From an uncultured Lachnospiraceae bacterium (lineage in GTDB: Bacteria; Bacillota; Clostridia; Lachnospirales; Lachnospiraceae), in the NCBI GenBank assembly GCA_947630805.1, contig CANRIV010000002.1:124001-188000 (forward strand): DNA of 64,000 bases, read 5' to 3'. The position numbers and the translations under genes are program-made. The notes beneath the pieces are model-generated. The model was not told where the DNA came from. It ran no database searches and saw nothing but the letters and a program-made list of their open reading frames with translations. Shown here piece after piece: positions 52,610 to 62,433 of the stretch; position 1 is the first letter of the stretch; each line of letters opens with the position of its first letter.

Positions 52610-54876
52610 GTAGAATGACATTTTTTGAACTGTATAAAATTTGGAGCAGAAAGAACTTTCTGATTTTGATTGCAGTTATCTTAATTGTTAATATTTTTCT
52701 TTTATGGTATGTCAATCTCTCTGACGGAACAAAACCGGAGCTTTCTTCCTACAAGGCCTTTGGGAAAGATTTGAAACAGTTATCGGAAAAAGAAAAATAT
52801 GAGTATATTGAAAAACGATATGAAGATATACAGGGAATTCAAGAGGTAAACGAAATCTTAATGTGCAGGTCGCTCGGTGGAGAGATGGGAAAGGCATTGG
52901 AAAAGCAAAAAATGCAGGAGCATCCTGGTATATATGAAAAATATTACAAAAGATATCAGGATAGAAGTTACCTGAAATACACAAAATCATTGGAACAGGA
53001 GAATGTATTAATTCATGAAATATATGAGGAGATGCAAAAAGTTTTTTCATATCATTGTTATATAAAGGGGATTCAGGAAAACAAAAATAATCTTGGAAGT
53101 ATTTCTGTTTTTTCTAAAGCGAAAGATGATTTCTCCAGCCGAAATATTGAAAAGAGTGCAGAAGATTACAGTAATTTAAAAAATATCAGGACTAAATTTT
53201 ATCCATCAAAAGGCATTATCAGCGCAACAGAAAATCATATATCTGATATTCTTTTAGTTTTATCTGTTTTTCTTTTTGTAGGATTTTTGATGCAGGAAGA
53301 AAAGGAAAAAAGACTTTTTTATATTATAAGGGCGACAGCTGGAGGACGAATGAGATGTATTGTTTCAAAACTTCTGGCGGTATTTCTTCATTGCATTGGA
53401 ATTACGGTATTGATGTATGGTGCGAATCTGATTTTTTTTGCCTTTGCAGCCGGTGTGGGTGATTTATTTCGGAGTATTCAATCGACGGTACCACTTATGG
53501 AAAGCAATTTACATTTAAATATGCTGGAATACATAGTGCTTTCGATATTTACAAAGGCAATGGTATTCTTCTGTCTTGGAGCTTTTCTAATCTTTGTGAC
53601 CCTCCTTTCAAAACAGAGTTTTATTCCTTATCTTGTCGGTGGAGGGATGATTGGTGTGGGAATTGTGCTGTATTATTATATTCCTGCTTATGCGACTGTC
53701 AATTGGCTGAAATACTTAAATATCATAGGTTTGTTAAGAACGGAAAACATTTATGGGGAATATCTGAATTTTAATTTATTTGATTATCCTGTATCGAGAA
53801 TGATTTTATCATTGGCCACAATTTTATTATACGGATTTACAGGGGCTTTTTTGTCGATTCTGTCATTTGTGAAATGGGGAAAATTTGAAAATAAAAAAAT
53901 ACGGATAGAGCTGCGTTTGGGATATAAACCGCATAGAAATTTATTTAGACATGAAAGTTATAAAATTTTAGTAATGAATAAAGCATTGTTTGTTTTGTTG
54001 ATTTTCATGGCTTTACTGGGATATCGAAATCTGACCGCACAGTATACACCTACACCGAAAGAAAATTATTATCGAAGCATGATGTTGGAACTGGAGGGAA
54101 ATCTGACTCCAGAAAAAAAGAAAATGATTGAGGCGGAAAATTCACGGTATCAAAAGGCGTTCCAAAAAATAGAAGAAATCAATGCAATGATTGCGTCTGG
54201 AGAAGTAAAGGAAAAAGCCGGAGAAATAATGAAAGAAACGTATTACAGCGAAGTGGCTTTTTATCCACAATTTAAACGTGTTTTAAAACAATATGATTTT
54301 GTAAAAAAGACAAATGGGAAATTTATATATGACACAGGTTATCTGTATTTGTTCGGCATTATCGATACCGGATTGCTGTCAGACTTTATGCTGATAACGA
54401 TATGTATTATTCTTGCGTTTCATAATGTGATGACCATGGAACATCAGAGAAAATCATGGAATCTGATTGCTGCAACAAAAAAAGGAAAGAGGTGTGTCGT
54501 TTTTAGAAAGATATTGGTATGTTTTATTGGAACTTTTCTTTTAGCATTGATTCCATGGGCGTCCAGACTTATCAGCATTAGGAAAAACTATCCAATGAAT
54601 GGGCTTATGACTCCCCTGCGAAGTATTCCAAATTATATGGAAACCAATATTGACGTTGCGGTTATTTGCTGGGTTATGGCATCATTTTTAGCAGAGATTA
54701 TTGCTGTTTTCCTTGTGATGCTGATTGTATTTCTGCTCTCTGCGTTTATGAAGAATCAGTTGCAAGTGATTTTTATATCTGTTTTGTTATTGCTGGTCCC
54801 TTTGGTGCTGAAGGTAATGGGATTTGATTTTGCAGGCAACTGTTCGTTGTTTCCATTATATGCTATGTTTCCATAA
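52606..54876 (+). CDS. ABC-2 type permease, double-length
   Basis: 756 residues. One helix near residues 15-37, a large outside segment to ~200, five or six helices to ~440; then a second cycle starting near 450 (FVLLIFMALLGY), an outside segment and further helices from ~580 to the end. The two halves start alike (FELYKIWSRKNFLILIAV; RHESYKILVMNKALFVL), so the protein looks like a fused duplicate of one permease half. Probably pairs with the ATPase to export or clear a membrane-active compound. Confidence 0.85.
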   Translation: MSRMTFFELYKIWSRKNFLILIAVILIVNIFLLWYVNLSDGTKPELSSYKAFGKDLKQLSEKEKYEYIEKRYEDIQGIQEVNEILMCRSLGGEMGKALEKQKMQEHPGIYEKYYKRYQDRSYLKYTKSLEQENVLIHEIYEEMQKVFSYHCYIKGIQENKNNLGSISVFSKAKDDFSSRNIEKSAEDYSNLKNIRTKFYPSKGIISATENHISDILLVLSVFLFVGFLMQEEKEKRLFYIIRATAGGRMRCIVSKLLAVFLHCIGITVLMYGANLIFFAFAAGVGDLFRSIQSTVPLMESNLHLNMLEYIVLSIFTKAMVFFCLGAFLIFVTLLSKQSFIPYLVGGGMIGVGIVLYYYIPAYATVNWLKYLNIIGLLRTENIYGEYLNFNLFDYPVSRMILSLATILLYGFTGAFLSILSFVKWGKFENKKIRIELRLGYKPHRNLFRHESYKILVMNKALFVLLIFMALLGYRNLTAQYTPTPKENYYRSMMLELEGNLTPEKKKMIEAENSRYQKAFQKIEEINAMIASGEVKEKAGEIMKETYYSEVAFYPQFKRVLKQYDFVKKTNGKFIYDTGYLYLFGIIDTGLLSDFMLITICIILAFHNVMTMEHQRKSWNLIAATKKGKRCVVFRKILVCFIGTFLLALIPWASRLISIRKNYPMNGLMTPLRSIPNYMETNIDVAVICWVMASFLAEIIAVFLVMLIVFLLSAFMKNQLQVIFISVLLLLVPLVLKVMGFDFAGNCSLFPLYAMFP

Positions 54877-54898
54877 CATCCTATGTAGGAATGTTTTT
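54876..54898 (+). terminator. small terminator after the ABC permease
   Basis: ACATCCTA pairs with TAGGAATGT (one bulged A) around TG, followed by TTTTT. Starts within the permease stop codon. Confidence 0.5.
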
Positions 54899-54909
54899 CT
54901 ATGTCTGAA

Positions 54910-54937
54910 TTGCATATTTTTCAATAAATAGTATAAT
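54910..54937 (+). promoter_or_regulatory. promoter of the second ABC exporter pair
   Basis: TTGCAT (54,910-54,915), 16 bp, TATAAT (54,932-54,937). No TTGAC direct repeat here, unlike P1 and P2. Confidence 0.6.
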
Positions 54938-55020
54938 AGATAAAATAATATTTACTGCAGGCAATTCATATAGAGTGCAAGGTCACTTTATAAAAAACAG
55001 ATTTGAGGGAAAGATGAAAA

Positions 55021-56847
55021 ATGGAAAAACAAAAGAACTATGGGTTTTTCAGTAATTATATATATGTTCTGAAAATGGCTGCCAAGAGCAAAAAAACAAT
55101 GTTGGTTGTGACCTTTTTATTAGGAGCCACAGGAATTTTCGGGCAGCTTTTGGGAGTATATACTCCCAAAATAATATTATCGCTGATTGAAAATCATTCA
55201 CCGATGAAAACATTTATTATTGATGTTGTTTTCATCGGTTTATGTATTTGTATGCTTGATATTGTAGGAAACTTTTTCTGGCAGACATTTGACATTTTAT
55301 ATGTTAAGACAGATTCTTTTTTGCAAAAACTCAGAATGAATAAAGTGTATCATACAGATTACAAAAACATGGAATCTCCGGAGTTCTTAGATTATGTACA
55401 AAAAGCTAAAAACGCGTTGTACCGGGGTCAGGGTTTTTATGGAATACTTTTTGAGAGCAGAAATTTTCTGGGACAGGGAACACTGACAATTATTACAGCA
55501 ATTCTTATCGGAAGAAAGAATTTGTGGGTAATGCTGTCTATCTGTGTTATGTCTGTTATAGTGGCGAAAATATTATCTTTTGTTACAAGACTGGATAAAG
55601 AAAAATTTACAGATTATATGGCACCTACTTATCGGAAAATAAATTATCTGGAGAGAACAACAAGAAATTTTGATTTTGCAAAAGATATCCGGCTTTTTCA
55701 TATGTCCGGAATATTTAAAAATCAATTTGATCAATTAAACACATTGTTTATCAAGAAAAACCGGGAGCATCATAATCGATGGATTTTGTGCAATTTCGGT
55801 ATGGAGTCTATTATATTAATTCAAAAAACACTGATGTATGTGTGGCTGGTTTATCTGGTTGTGACTACGGGGATGTCCATCTCGGATTTTGTTTTATACA
55901 TAGGACTCATTACAACATTTAATGATGCGATAGGAAATTTATCGTGGATTTTTTCCTACATGAAACTCAACAGTCTGATGGTAAACGATTACAGAAATTT
56001 TGTGGAATGGAAGGAAGAGAAAGAAAGTAAATCTCCGGATGAGGACGTAATCACTGATCTTGATTTTGACCACTATGAATTTGAATTTCAAAATGTCAGC
56101 TTTAAATATCCGGGACATGATGAATATGTTTTAAAAAACATTAATTTTAAGATAAACAGCGGAATGAATCTTGCAATCGTCGGTATCAATGGCGCAGGAA
56201 AAACATCTTTTATAAAACTGATTATGAAATTGTATGAGCCGACAGAAGGCCGGATTCTCTTAAACGGAGTAGATATAAAGAAATATAACAGAGAAGCATA
56301 TTATAAAATTTTTTCTCCAGTGTTTCAAAATGTGGAGTGTTTTGCCCTGCCTGTTTATCAGAATATTTCCTTTGCAGACAAAAAAGAAACGGATATGGAT
56401 AGAATCGACAGGGTTTTAAAGAAGAGCGGATTAGATGAAAAAATTAATTCGTATGAACATGGGAGCAGAACAAACTTACTTAAAATCTTTGATGAAAAAG
56501 GTATTGATTTATCCGGTGGAGAACGTCAGAGACTGGCTATGGCGAGAGCACTTTATAAAGACGGAAAAGTTATTATACTGGATGAGCCGACAGCAGCTTT
56601 GGATGCTTTGGCAGAGGACAGGATGTATCGTGAGTTTGAAAGTATGGTAGGAAAAAAGACCTCTATTTTTATCTCACACAGATTAGGAAGTACACAGTTT
56701 TGCGATAAGATTGCTATGTTTGAGGATGGCAGAATTGTGGAAGAGGGGACGCACGAAGAACTGATGAGATGGAACAAAAAATATGCTTATATGTTTAACA
56801 TTCAGTCCAAATATTACAAAGGAGGACAGAGAAATGAAAACATATAA
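55021..56847 (+). CDS. ABC exporter subunit A2 (fused permease-ATPase)
   Basis: 608 residues, alignable from end to end with subunit A1 (38,372), e.g. MEKQKNYGFFSNYIYVLKM, FAKDIRLFHMSG, SFKYPGHDEYVLK. Walker A GINGAGKTS (~388), signature LSGGERQR, Walker B VIILDEPTAALD, ISHR. The last Walker A residue is Ser in place of the common Thr after Lys-Thr. Ends ...YYKGGQRNENI, without the repeat tail of A1. Overlaps B2 by 14 bp. Confidence 0.93.
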   Translation: MEKQKNYGFFSNYIYVLKMAAKSKKTMLVVTFLLGATGIFGQLLGVYTPKIILSLIENHSPMKTFIIDVVFIGLCICMLDIVGNFFWQTFDILYVKTDSFLQKLRMNKVYHTDYKNMESPEFLDYVQKAKNALYRGQGFYGILFESRNFLGQGTLTIITAILIGRKNLWVMLSICVMSVIVAKILSFVTRLDKEKFTDYMAPTYRKINYLERTTRNFDFAKDIRLFHMSGIFKNQFDQLNTLFIKKNREHHNRWILCNFGMESIILIQKTLMYVWLVYLVVTTGMSISDFVLYIGLITTFNDAIGNLSWIFSYMKLNSLMVNDYRNFVEWKEEKESKSPDEDVITDLDFDHYEFEFQNVSFKYPGHDEYVLKNINFKINSGMNLAIVGINGAGKTSFIKLIMKLYEPTEGRILLNGVDIKKYNREAYYKIFSPVFQNVECFALPVYQNISFADKKETDMDRIDRVLKKSGLDEKINSYEHGSRTNLLKIFDEKGIDLSGGERQRLAMARALYKDGKVIILDEPTAALDALAEDRMYREFESMVGKKTSIFISHRLGSTQFCDKIAMFEDGRIVEEGTHEELMRWNKKYAYMFNIQSKYYKGGQRNENI

Positions 56848-58624
56848 AGAATTGGCTTATTGTTACAGATACTTCTCAAAGTTTGCATGGGAAAATAATA
56901 AATTATTTTTTGTATTTACCGTTGTGCGATTTATCATAGGGACGCTTGGACCCTTTGTCAATATTATAGGAACACGATACTTAATTGACGAACTGATATC
57001 AGAACACAGACAAAATTCCATGCTTGTATTTTGGATAGCATTTTTGTGCCTGGGCAATTTTATTTATCGGCATGGAACTAAGATAGCAGATGAAAATATT
57101 ATAAGAATAAATGAAAATTTCGGTCGGATTCTTGATACAAGATTATGTATGTGCTGTGTGGATATTAAGTTTGAAAACACAGAGAATACAGAAGTACTGG
57201 ATGCTATCAAAAATGCACAGAGAGCGCTCAATGAAACTGGTCATATTAATGGACTGATAGGACCGATGTTTGATATTATGTCTAATATAATGGTATTGCT
57301 GGGTGTAATTACTCTGGTATGCGCAAGTATTCCATGGCTGTTGATTCCGGTAATATTGAGTTTTGTTCTCAAAACGCTTGTTGGAAAAGAAATAAACAGG
57401 CAGAGAAAGGAATATTTCTCCAGTATGGGAAAAATAGAGAGGGGAAGCGATTATTTCGATACAGAACTGCAGGATGGAAGATATGCCAAAGACATCAGAA
57501 TCTATGAAGCGTCAGATATTTTTAACGCCAATTATGACAGTTTTATTGAAAGGTCATTTCAGTGTGCAAAATATTATCTGATGAAACTGTTTGCAGTTTT
57601 CAGCCTGGACGATACGATTGTAAATATATTTACCGTAGTGATTTACTTTATGCTGGGTATTTATACTTTACTGGAATATATTACGATAGGTCAGTTTTCA
57701 AGCCTGTACCAGGCGACAAGCCAGTTTAATAGTTCTTTACACGGGATTATCAGACGTTATCTGGATATTATATACACGGTATCAATTTTGAAATATTATG
57801 TCGACTTTGTAAAGGGAGAACAGGATTTATATAAAATTGAGAATGATATCGGAAAAACTGCGGATGACACCAGAGGCAATTTCAGTGTGGAGTTTAAAAA
57901 TGTCAGTTTCAAATATCCGAGAACAGATAAATATGTCTTAAAAAATGTTTCTACAAAAATAGAAGCCGGAGAGCATCTTTCTATTGTGGGAGAGAATGGT
58001 GCCGGAAAGACTACATTTATAAAACTGCTCTGCAGGTTGTATGAAAATTATGAGGGTGAAATTCTAGTAAATGGAAAAAATATCAAAGAGTATTCCTTTA
58101 AAGAATATATGAAGATTCTGTCAGTAGTATTTCAGGATTTTAAACTGTTTGCTTTTACGTTGAAAGAAAATGTTACGGTGTTTCATGAAAATGATTCTGA
58201 TTTAAATGATATCTATCAGATTTCAGGGGTATCAAAATGGCTGGAAGAGTTGGAAGAGGGAGATGAGACATATATTTATAAGTATTTTGAGGAAAATGGA
58301 GTAGAGCCTTCGGGAGGTGAGAGCCAGAAACTGGCGATTGCCCGAGCCTTATATAAGAATGCTCCGATTGTAATCTTAGATGAGCCGACAGCGGCTTTGG
58401 ATCCTATTGCAGAGTACGAAGTTTATAAAAATTTTGATAAACTGGTCCGGGGAAAGACTGCGGTGTACATTTCCCACCGCCTCTCTTCCTGCAGATTTTG
58501 TGACCGGATTATTGTTTTTCATAATGGCCATATCATTGAGGATGGAAGTCATAATGAATTAATGCAGGACACCGGAGGATTCTATTATAAAATGTACAAT
58601 ACACAGGCAAAGCATTATCAATAG
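56834..58624 (+). CDS. ABC exporter subunit B2 (fused permease-ATPase)
   Basis: 596 residues, paralogue of subunit B1. Walker A GENGAGKTT (~386), signature PSGGESQK, Walker B VILDEPTAALD, ISHRLSS. The Lys in place of Arg in the signature end is shared with B1, so the asymmetry between A and B subunits predates duplication. Start at ATG 56,834 after AAAGGAGGAC; an in-frame ATG at 56,783 lies in A2. Ends with a terminator. Confidence 0.93.
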   Translation: MKTYKELAYCYRYFSKFAWENNKLFFVFTVVRFIIGTLGPFVNIIGTRYLIDELISEHRQNSMLVFWIAFLCLGNFIYRHGTKIADENIIRINENFGRILDTRLCMCCVDIKFENTENTEVLDAIKNAQRALNETGHINGLIGPMFDIMSNIMVLLGVITLVCASIPWLLIPVILSFVLKTLVGKEINRQRKEYFSSMGKIERGSDYFDTELQDGRYAKDIRIYEASDIFNANYDSFIERSFQCAKYYLMKLFAVFSLDDTIVNIFTVVIYFMLGIYTLLEYITIGQFSSLYQATSQFNSSLHGIIRRYLDIIYTVSILKYYVDFVKGEQDLYKIENDIGKTADDTRGNFSVEFKNVSFKYPRTDKYVLKNVSTKIEAGEHLSIVGENGAGKTTFIKLLCRLYENYEGEILVNGKNIKEYSFKEYMKILSVVFQDFKLFAFTLKENVTVFHENDSDLNDIYQISGVSKWLEELEEGDETYIYKYFEENGVEPSGGESQKLAIARALYKNAPIVILDEPTAALDPIAEYEVYKNFDKLVRGKTAVYISHRLSSCRFCDRIIVFHNGHIIEDGSHNELMQDTGGFYYKMYNTQAKHYQ

Positions 58625-58677
58625 CACCTGCCGATATTGCTTATACCGGGCGGGTGAGATATACACAAAATTATGAG

Positions 58678-58713
58678 AGATGTCGGAAAAATAAATTTCC
58701 GGCATCTTTTTTC
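58678..58713 (+). terminator. terminator of the second ABC exporter pair
   Basis: AGATGTCGGAAA (58,678-58,689) pairs with TTTCCGGCATCT (58,696-58,707) with one G-T, then a T-run. Confidence 0.88.
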
Positions 58714-58745
58714 TAGAGAGAAATGTCAAAAATTATTTCTATTAA

Positions 58746-58803
58746 GGAGCGTGCTTTGCGAAGCAAAGTTTTGAAACAGTTATCCTTTACTGTTTCAAAA
58801 GTT
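58746..58803 (-). repeat. 58-bp dispersed structured repeat, copy 2 (inverted)
   Basis: Reverse complement of 671-728 with 56 of 58 bases identical. Differences are G/A and C/T at paired stem positions, so the hairpin is kept. Lies between the exporter terminator and the next gene. Confidence 0.85.
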
Positions 58804-58870
58804 GTAGTTTTAAAGCACTCAGTCTGATATAATATAAAATTGAAAAATCAAAAGAAAGAAGATGTGAGAA

Positions 58871-60226
58871 TTGAAAAAGAAAAAAATGGATTTGCTGCAT
58901 GGCAGTATTGCGGATAAATTATTGCTATTTGCTCTGCCATTGGCCTTGACAGGAATGATGCAGCAGTTATTTAATGCAGCAGATATTGCAGTAGTAGGAC
59001 GCTTTGTTGGAAAAAATGCGATGGCGGCGGTAGGGAGTAACAGCGCGCTTATCGGACTGTTGGTAAACGGCTTTATTGGAATTTCCCTGGGAGCCAATGT
59101 AGTTATTTCTACATTTACCGGGCAGAAAAATAAAGAGGGAATCAGAAAGTGTGTACATACTTCCGTGTTGTTTTCTGTGCTGGGAGGCATTGTAATTACA
59201 TTGCTGGGAGAATGGCTGGCCCCTTCCATCCTGCGTATGATAACAGTACCCGATGAAGTATTTCCTATGGCTTTGGCATATCTGAGAATTTATCTTTTGG
59301 GAATCCCTGTAATTTTTCTTTATAATTTTGAAGCCGCAATTTTTAGAAGTCAGGGAGATACCAGGACGCCTCTGATTTGTCTGATTATTTCCGGTATTAT
59401 TAATGTTGTTTTTAATTTGTTTTTTGTCTGTGTTGTTGGTATGACAGCTAATGGAGTGGCCCTGGCAACCGTTCTTTCCAATCTGGTCAGCTCTGTGCTG
59501 TTGTTTGTATTTTTATCTCGGCGAAAAGACTGGATTCGACTTCAAATATCAGATATCAAGATCCATAAAGACGTATTGAAACGGATTGTGTCTATCGGTC
59601 TTCCGGCAGGACTGCAAAGTATGGTATTTTCCCTGTCCAATATATGTATCCAGTCGGCAGTCAATCGTCTGGGAGCTGATGTAATGGCAGCTTCGGCTGC
59701 GGCTTTTAATATTGAAATTCTGGCATATTATCTGGTCAACTCTTTTGGTCAGGCCTGTACTACATTTGTGGGACAGAATTATGGGGCCAACCAGATGGAA
59801 CGCTGCAGAAAAATTACACGTATTAGTCTTGGAATGGATATGGGCATCACTGCGGTGGGGTCGCTGACCATTCTGATATTTGGAACTCCGCTCCTTGGAA
59901 TATTTAACAGTGATCCGACAATCATTTCTATAGGACTTGTACGGTTACGGTTTATTCTCATGGCAGAGGTAGTGAATGCTGTGATGGAAATTATGTCGGG
60001 AACAATGCGAGGGTATGGTTATTCTCTTGTTCCAGCGCTCCTTACTTTTGTGGGAGTGTGCGGTATACGTATCGGATGGGTGTATACAATTTTTGCAATG
60101 TTTCCGAAATTTTTTACACTGATGATGGTGTATCCTGTCAGCTGGACAATAACTGCTATTTTCCTTGTAATCGCTTATGTGCTGTTGATGCACAGCTTGC
60201 GAAAGAAACATAGAAAAGCAGTATAA
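58871..60226 (+). CDS. MATE family efflux transporter
   Basis: 451 residues, about 12 helices. Helix 1 and 2: LLLFALPLALTGMMQQLFNA and DIAVVGRFVGKNAMAAVGSN; second half: GLPAGLQSMVFSLSNICIQS. NorM/DinF-like MATE. Translation starts at TTG 58,871 (LKKKKMDLLHG); ATG 58,886 is the alternative but has no ribosome binding site. Independent of the exporter pair because of the terminator. Substrate unknown. Confidence 0.92.
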   Translation: MKKKKMDLLHGSIADKLLLFALPLALTGMMQQLFNAADIAVVGRFVGKNAMAAVGSNSALIGLLVNGFIGISLGANVVISTFTGQKNKEGIRKCVHTSVLFSVLGGIVITLLGEWLAPSILRMITVPDEVFPMALAYLRIYLLGIPVIFLYNFEAAIFRSQGDTRTPLICLIISGIINVVFNLFFVCVVGMTANGVALATVLSNLVSSVLLFVFLSRRKDWIRLQISDIKIHKDVLKRIVSIGLPAGLQSMVFSLSNICIQSAVNRLGADVMAASAAAFNIEILAYYLVNSFGQACTTFVGQNYGANQMERCRKITRISLGMDMGITAVGSLTILIFGTPLLGIFNSDPTIISIGLVRLRFILMAEVVNAVMEIMSGTMRGYGYSLVPALLTFVGVCGIRIGWVYTIFAMFPKFFTLMMVYPVSWTITAIFLVIAYVLLMHSLRKKHRKAV

Positions 60227-60263
60227 AAAACAGAAAGGAAGGCATTGACCGAAACGAAATTAT

Positions 60264-61670
60264 ATGAACAAAGAAAAAAACAGAAACTTATTTTCAGGCT
60301 CGATTGGTTTTGTATTGGCTGCTGCAGGAAGTGCAGTAGGATTAGGAAACATCTGGAGATTTCCATATCTGGCGGCAAAAGACGGAGGAGGACTTTTTCT
60401 TGTGATTTACCTGATTTTGGCACTGACTTTTGGATTTACCCTGCTTACTACGGAAATTGCCATTGGAAGAAAAACCAAACAGAGTCCTCTGACAGCATAT
60501 AGCAAATTGAAAAAGAAATCAGGATTTATCGGCGTTTTTGCCTGTCTTGTACCGATAATTATCCTGCCTTATTACTGTGTGATTGGCGGATGGGTTGTAA
60601 AATATTTTATTGCATTTCTGACGGGAGAAGGTGCTGATACCATTTCTGATGGATATTTTTCCGGATATATCAGCCAGGAGACAGAGCCTTTCATTATGCT
60701 TATTATCTTTCTTGCCATTGTGTCCGTTATTGTATTTCGTGGAGTAAATAAAGGCATTGAGTCGTTTTCTAAAGTCATTATGCCGATTTTACTGATTTTG
60801 GTCATCGGGATTGCGATATTTTCTGTTACCATCACGCATACAGACGATAATGGCGTAATGAGGACCGGATTGGAAGGATTAAAAGTTTGTCTTGTTCCGG
60901 AAGTACAGGATTTGACGATGAAAAAATTGTTTACCGTAATATTAGATGCTATGGGACAGTTATTTTTCAGTCTCAGCGTAGCGATGGGAATTATGATTGC
61001 TTATGGCTCTTATGTAAAGGATGAAGACAATCTGGTAAAGTCCATTAATCAGATTGAAATATTCGATACGGCAGTTGCTTTTTTAGCGGGTATTATGATT
61101 ATTCCGGCGGTGTATGTATTTATGGGCCGGGAAGGTATGGCTGCTTCAGGTCCCGGACTTATGTTTGTATCTCTGCCAAAAGTGTTCATGACAATGGGCT
61201 CGATGGGACAAATAATCGGATGTCTGTTTTTTGCCATGGTTTTGTTTGCGGCACTGACCAGCGCTGTGTCGATTATGGAAGCGATTGTTGCAAGTCTTAT
61301 GGATCAATTCAATCTGACAAGAGGACAGGCCACAGCCATAGAAACCCTTATTGCCCTGATTGGCGGTACCGTAGTGTGCCTGGGATATAATAAATGGTAT
61401 TTTGATATTACACTGCCAAATGGTCTGCATGCTCAGATTTTAGACATTATGGACTATATCAGCAATAATGCACTGATGCCGATTGTCGCAATCAGCACAT
61501 GTATTCTGGTGGGATGGATTATAAAACCAAAAACAATTATTGATGAAGTAGAAAAAAGCGGATGTAAGATGGGAAGAAAAAAACTTTATGTTGTTATGAT
61601 TCGGTATATTGCTCCGTTATTATTGATTCTTTTATTTTTGAAATCATTAGGAATTTTGACGGTAATATAA
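60264..61670 (+). CDS. neurotransmitter:sodium symporter family transporter
   Basis: 468 residues. TM1 signature GSIGFVLAAAGSAVGLGNIW with the unwound glycine region and RFPYLA; about 11 to 12 helices; FSLSVAMGIMIAYGSYV in the middle. Bacterial members (LeuT-like) import amino acids with Na+. The ribosome binding site is weak: AAGGAAGG is 22 bp upstream, and an out-of-frame TTG lies closer. 37 bp after the MATE gene, so cotranscription is possible. Confidence 0.93.
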   Translation: MNKEKNRNLFSGSIGFVLAAAGSAVGLGNIWRFPYLAAKDGGGLFLVIYLILALTFGFTLLTTEIAIGRKTKQSPLTAYSKLKKKSGFIGVFACLVPIIILPYYCVIGGWVVKYFIAFLTGEGADTISDGYFSGYISQETEPFIMLIIFLAIVSVIVFRGVNKGIESFSKVIMPILLILVIGIAIFSVTITHTDDNGVMRTGLEGLKVCLVPEVQDLTMKKLFTVILDAMGQLFFSLSVAMGIMIAYGSYVKDEDNLVKSINQIEIFDTAVAFLAGIMIIPAVYVFMGREGMAASGPGLMFVSLPKVFMTMGSMGQIIGCLFFAMVLFAALTSAVSIMEAIVASLMDQFNLTRGQATAIETLIALIGGTVVCLGYNKWYFDITLPNGLHAQILDIMDYISNNALMPIVAISTCILVGWIIKPKTIIDEVEKSGCKMGRKKLYVVMIRYIAPLLLILLFLKSLGILTVI

Positions 61671-61790
61671 AATCAAATCTGCGACTGTGACATTCATCAA
61701 ACGGTAAAGTCTGTATGAAATACATAGATATGGGTACTAATAACTTAAATCCTTTTTTGGAAATATATCGTGTAATTAAAGTGAGGGAAA

Positions 61791-62276
61791 ATGCTGGTAA
61801 GAGATGAGAGAGGAAATGAGTTATTAGAGCTCATTAATGTTTCAGAGAATGAGATTGACACAAAATATGATCCGGTCAATCATGCCCGTGCCATTGTAAA
61901 AGTAGGAGACGACTATATTATGGGACGAAATCATTGGAGAAATGACTGGGAAATATTTGGCGGCTGCAGAGAGAAAGGCGAAAGCGTCAGAGAGTGTATC
62001 ATAAGAGAGTGTATGGAAGAATTGGGAATTCGACATACGGATTATACTTATCTTGGACTGATGAAATATCGTATGGCACCGGGGTATTTTAATCCGGACT
62101 GGCATATAGAGTATGGAGGGCTATATGGAATTTCTCTTCCTGCAGATGAAATGGAAAACATAAACAGATATCGAAAGGACAGAAAAGAAATTGAAAAATT
62201 AGAATATTATAAAAGTCTGAGAGAAGATGCTAATATATCAGAAATTGATAAAAAACTTCTGAGCTATTGGAAATGA
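61791..62276 (+). CDS. Nudix hydrolase
   Basis: 161 residues. The Nudix box GX5EX7REX2EEXG is seen complete as GCREKGE followed by RECMEELGI. Nudix proteins hydrolyse nucleoside diphosphate derivatives; this one cannot be assigned a substrate. The C-terminal ~40 residues are charged and helical. The 120 bp before it hold no recognisable gene. Confidence 0.9.
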   Translation: MLVRDERGNELLELINVSENEIDTKYDPVNHARAIVKVGDDYIMGRNHWRNDWEIFGGCREKGESVRECIIRECMEELGIRHTDYTYLGLMKYRMAPGYFNPDWHIEYGGLYGISLPADEMENINRYRKDRKEIEKLEYYKSLREDANISEIDKKLLSYWK

Positions 62277-62433
62277 TTTTTGGTTAGAAATGCAGCATGG
62301 AAGGAATTGAGGTGTGTGGGAGGAATTTTTATAAACTATATCTGAAATACTATATATAATATTCGTAATACGTGGTTTGGAATTGCCAACAACTATATAA
62401 TTAGAAATATATACAAAAGATGGAGAAATATAG

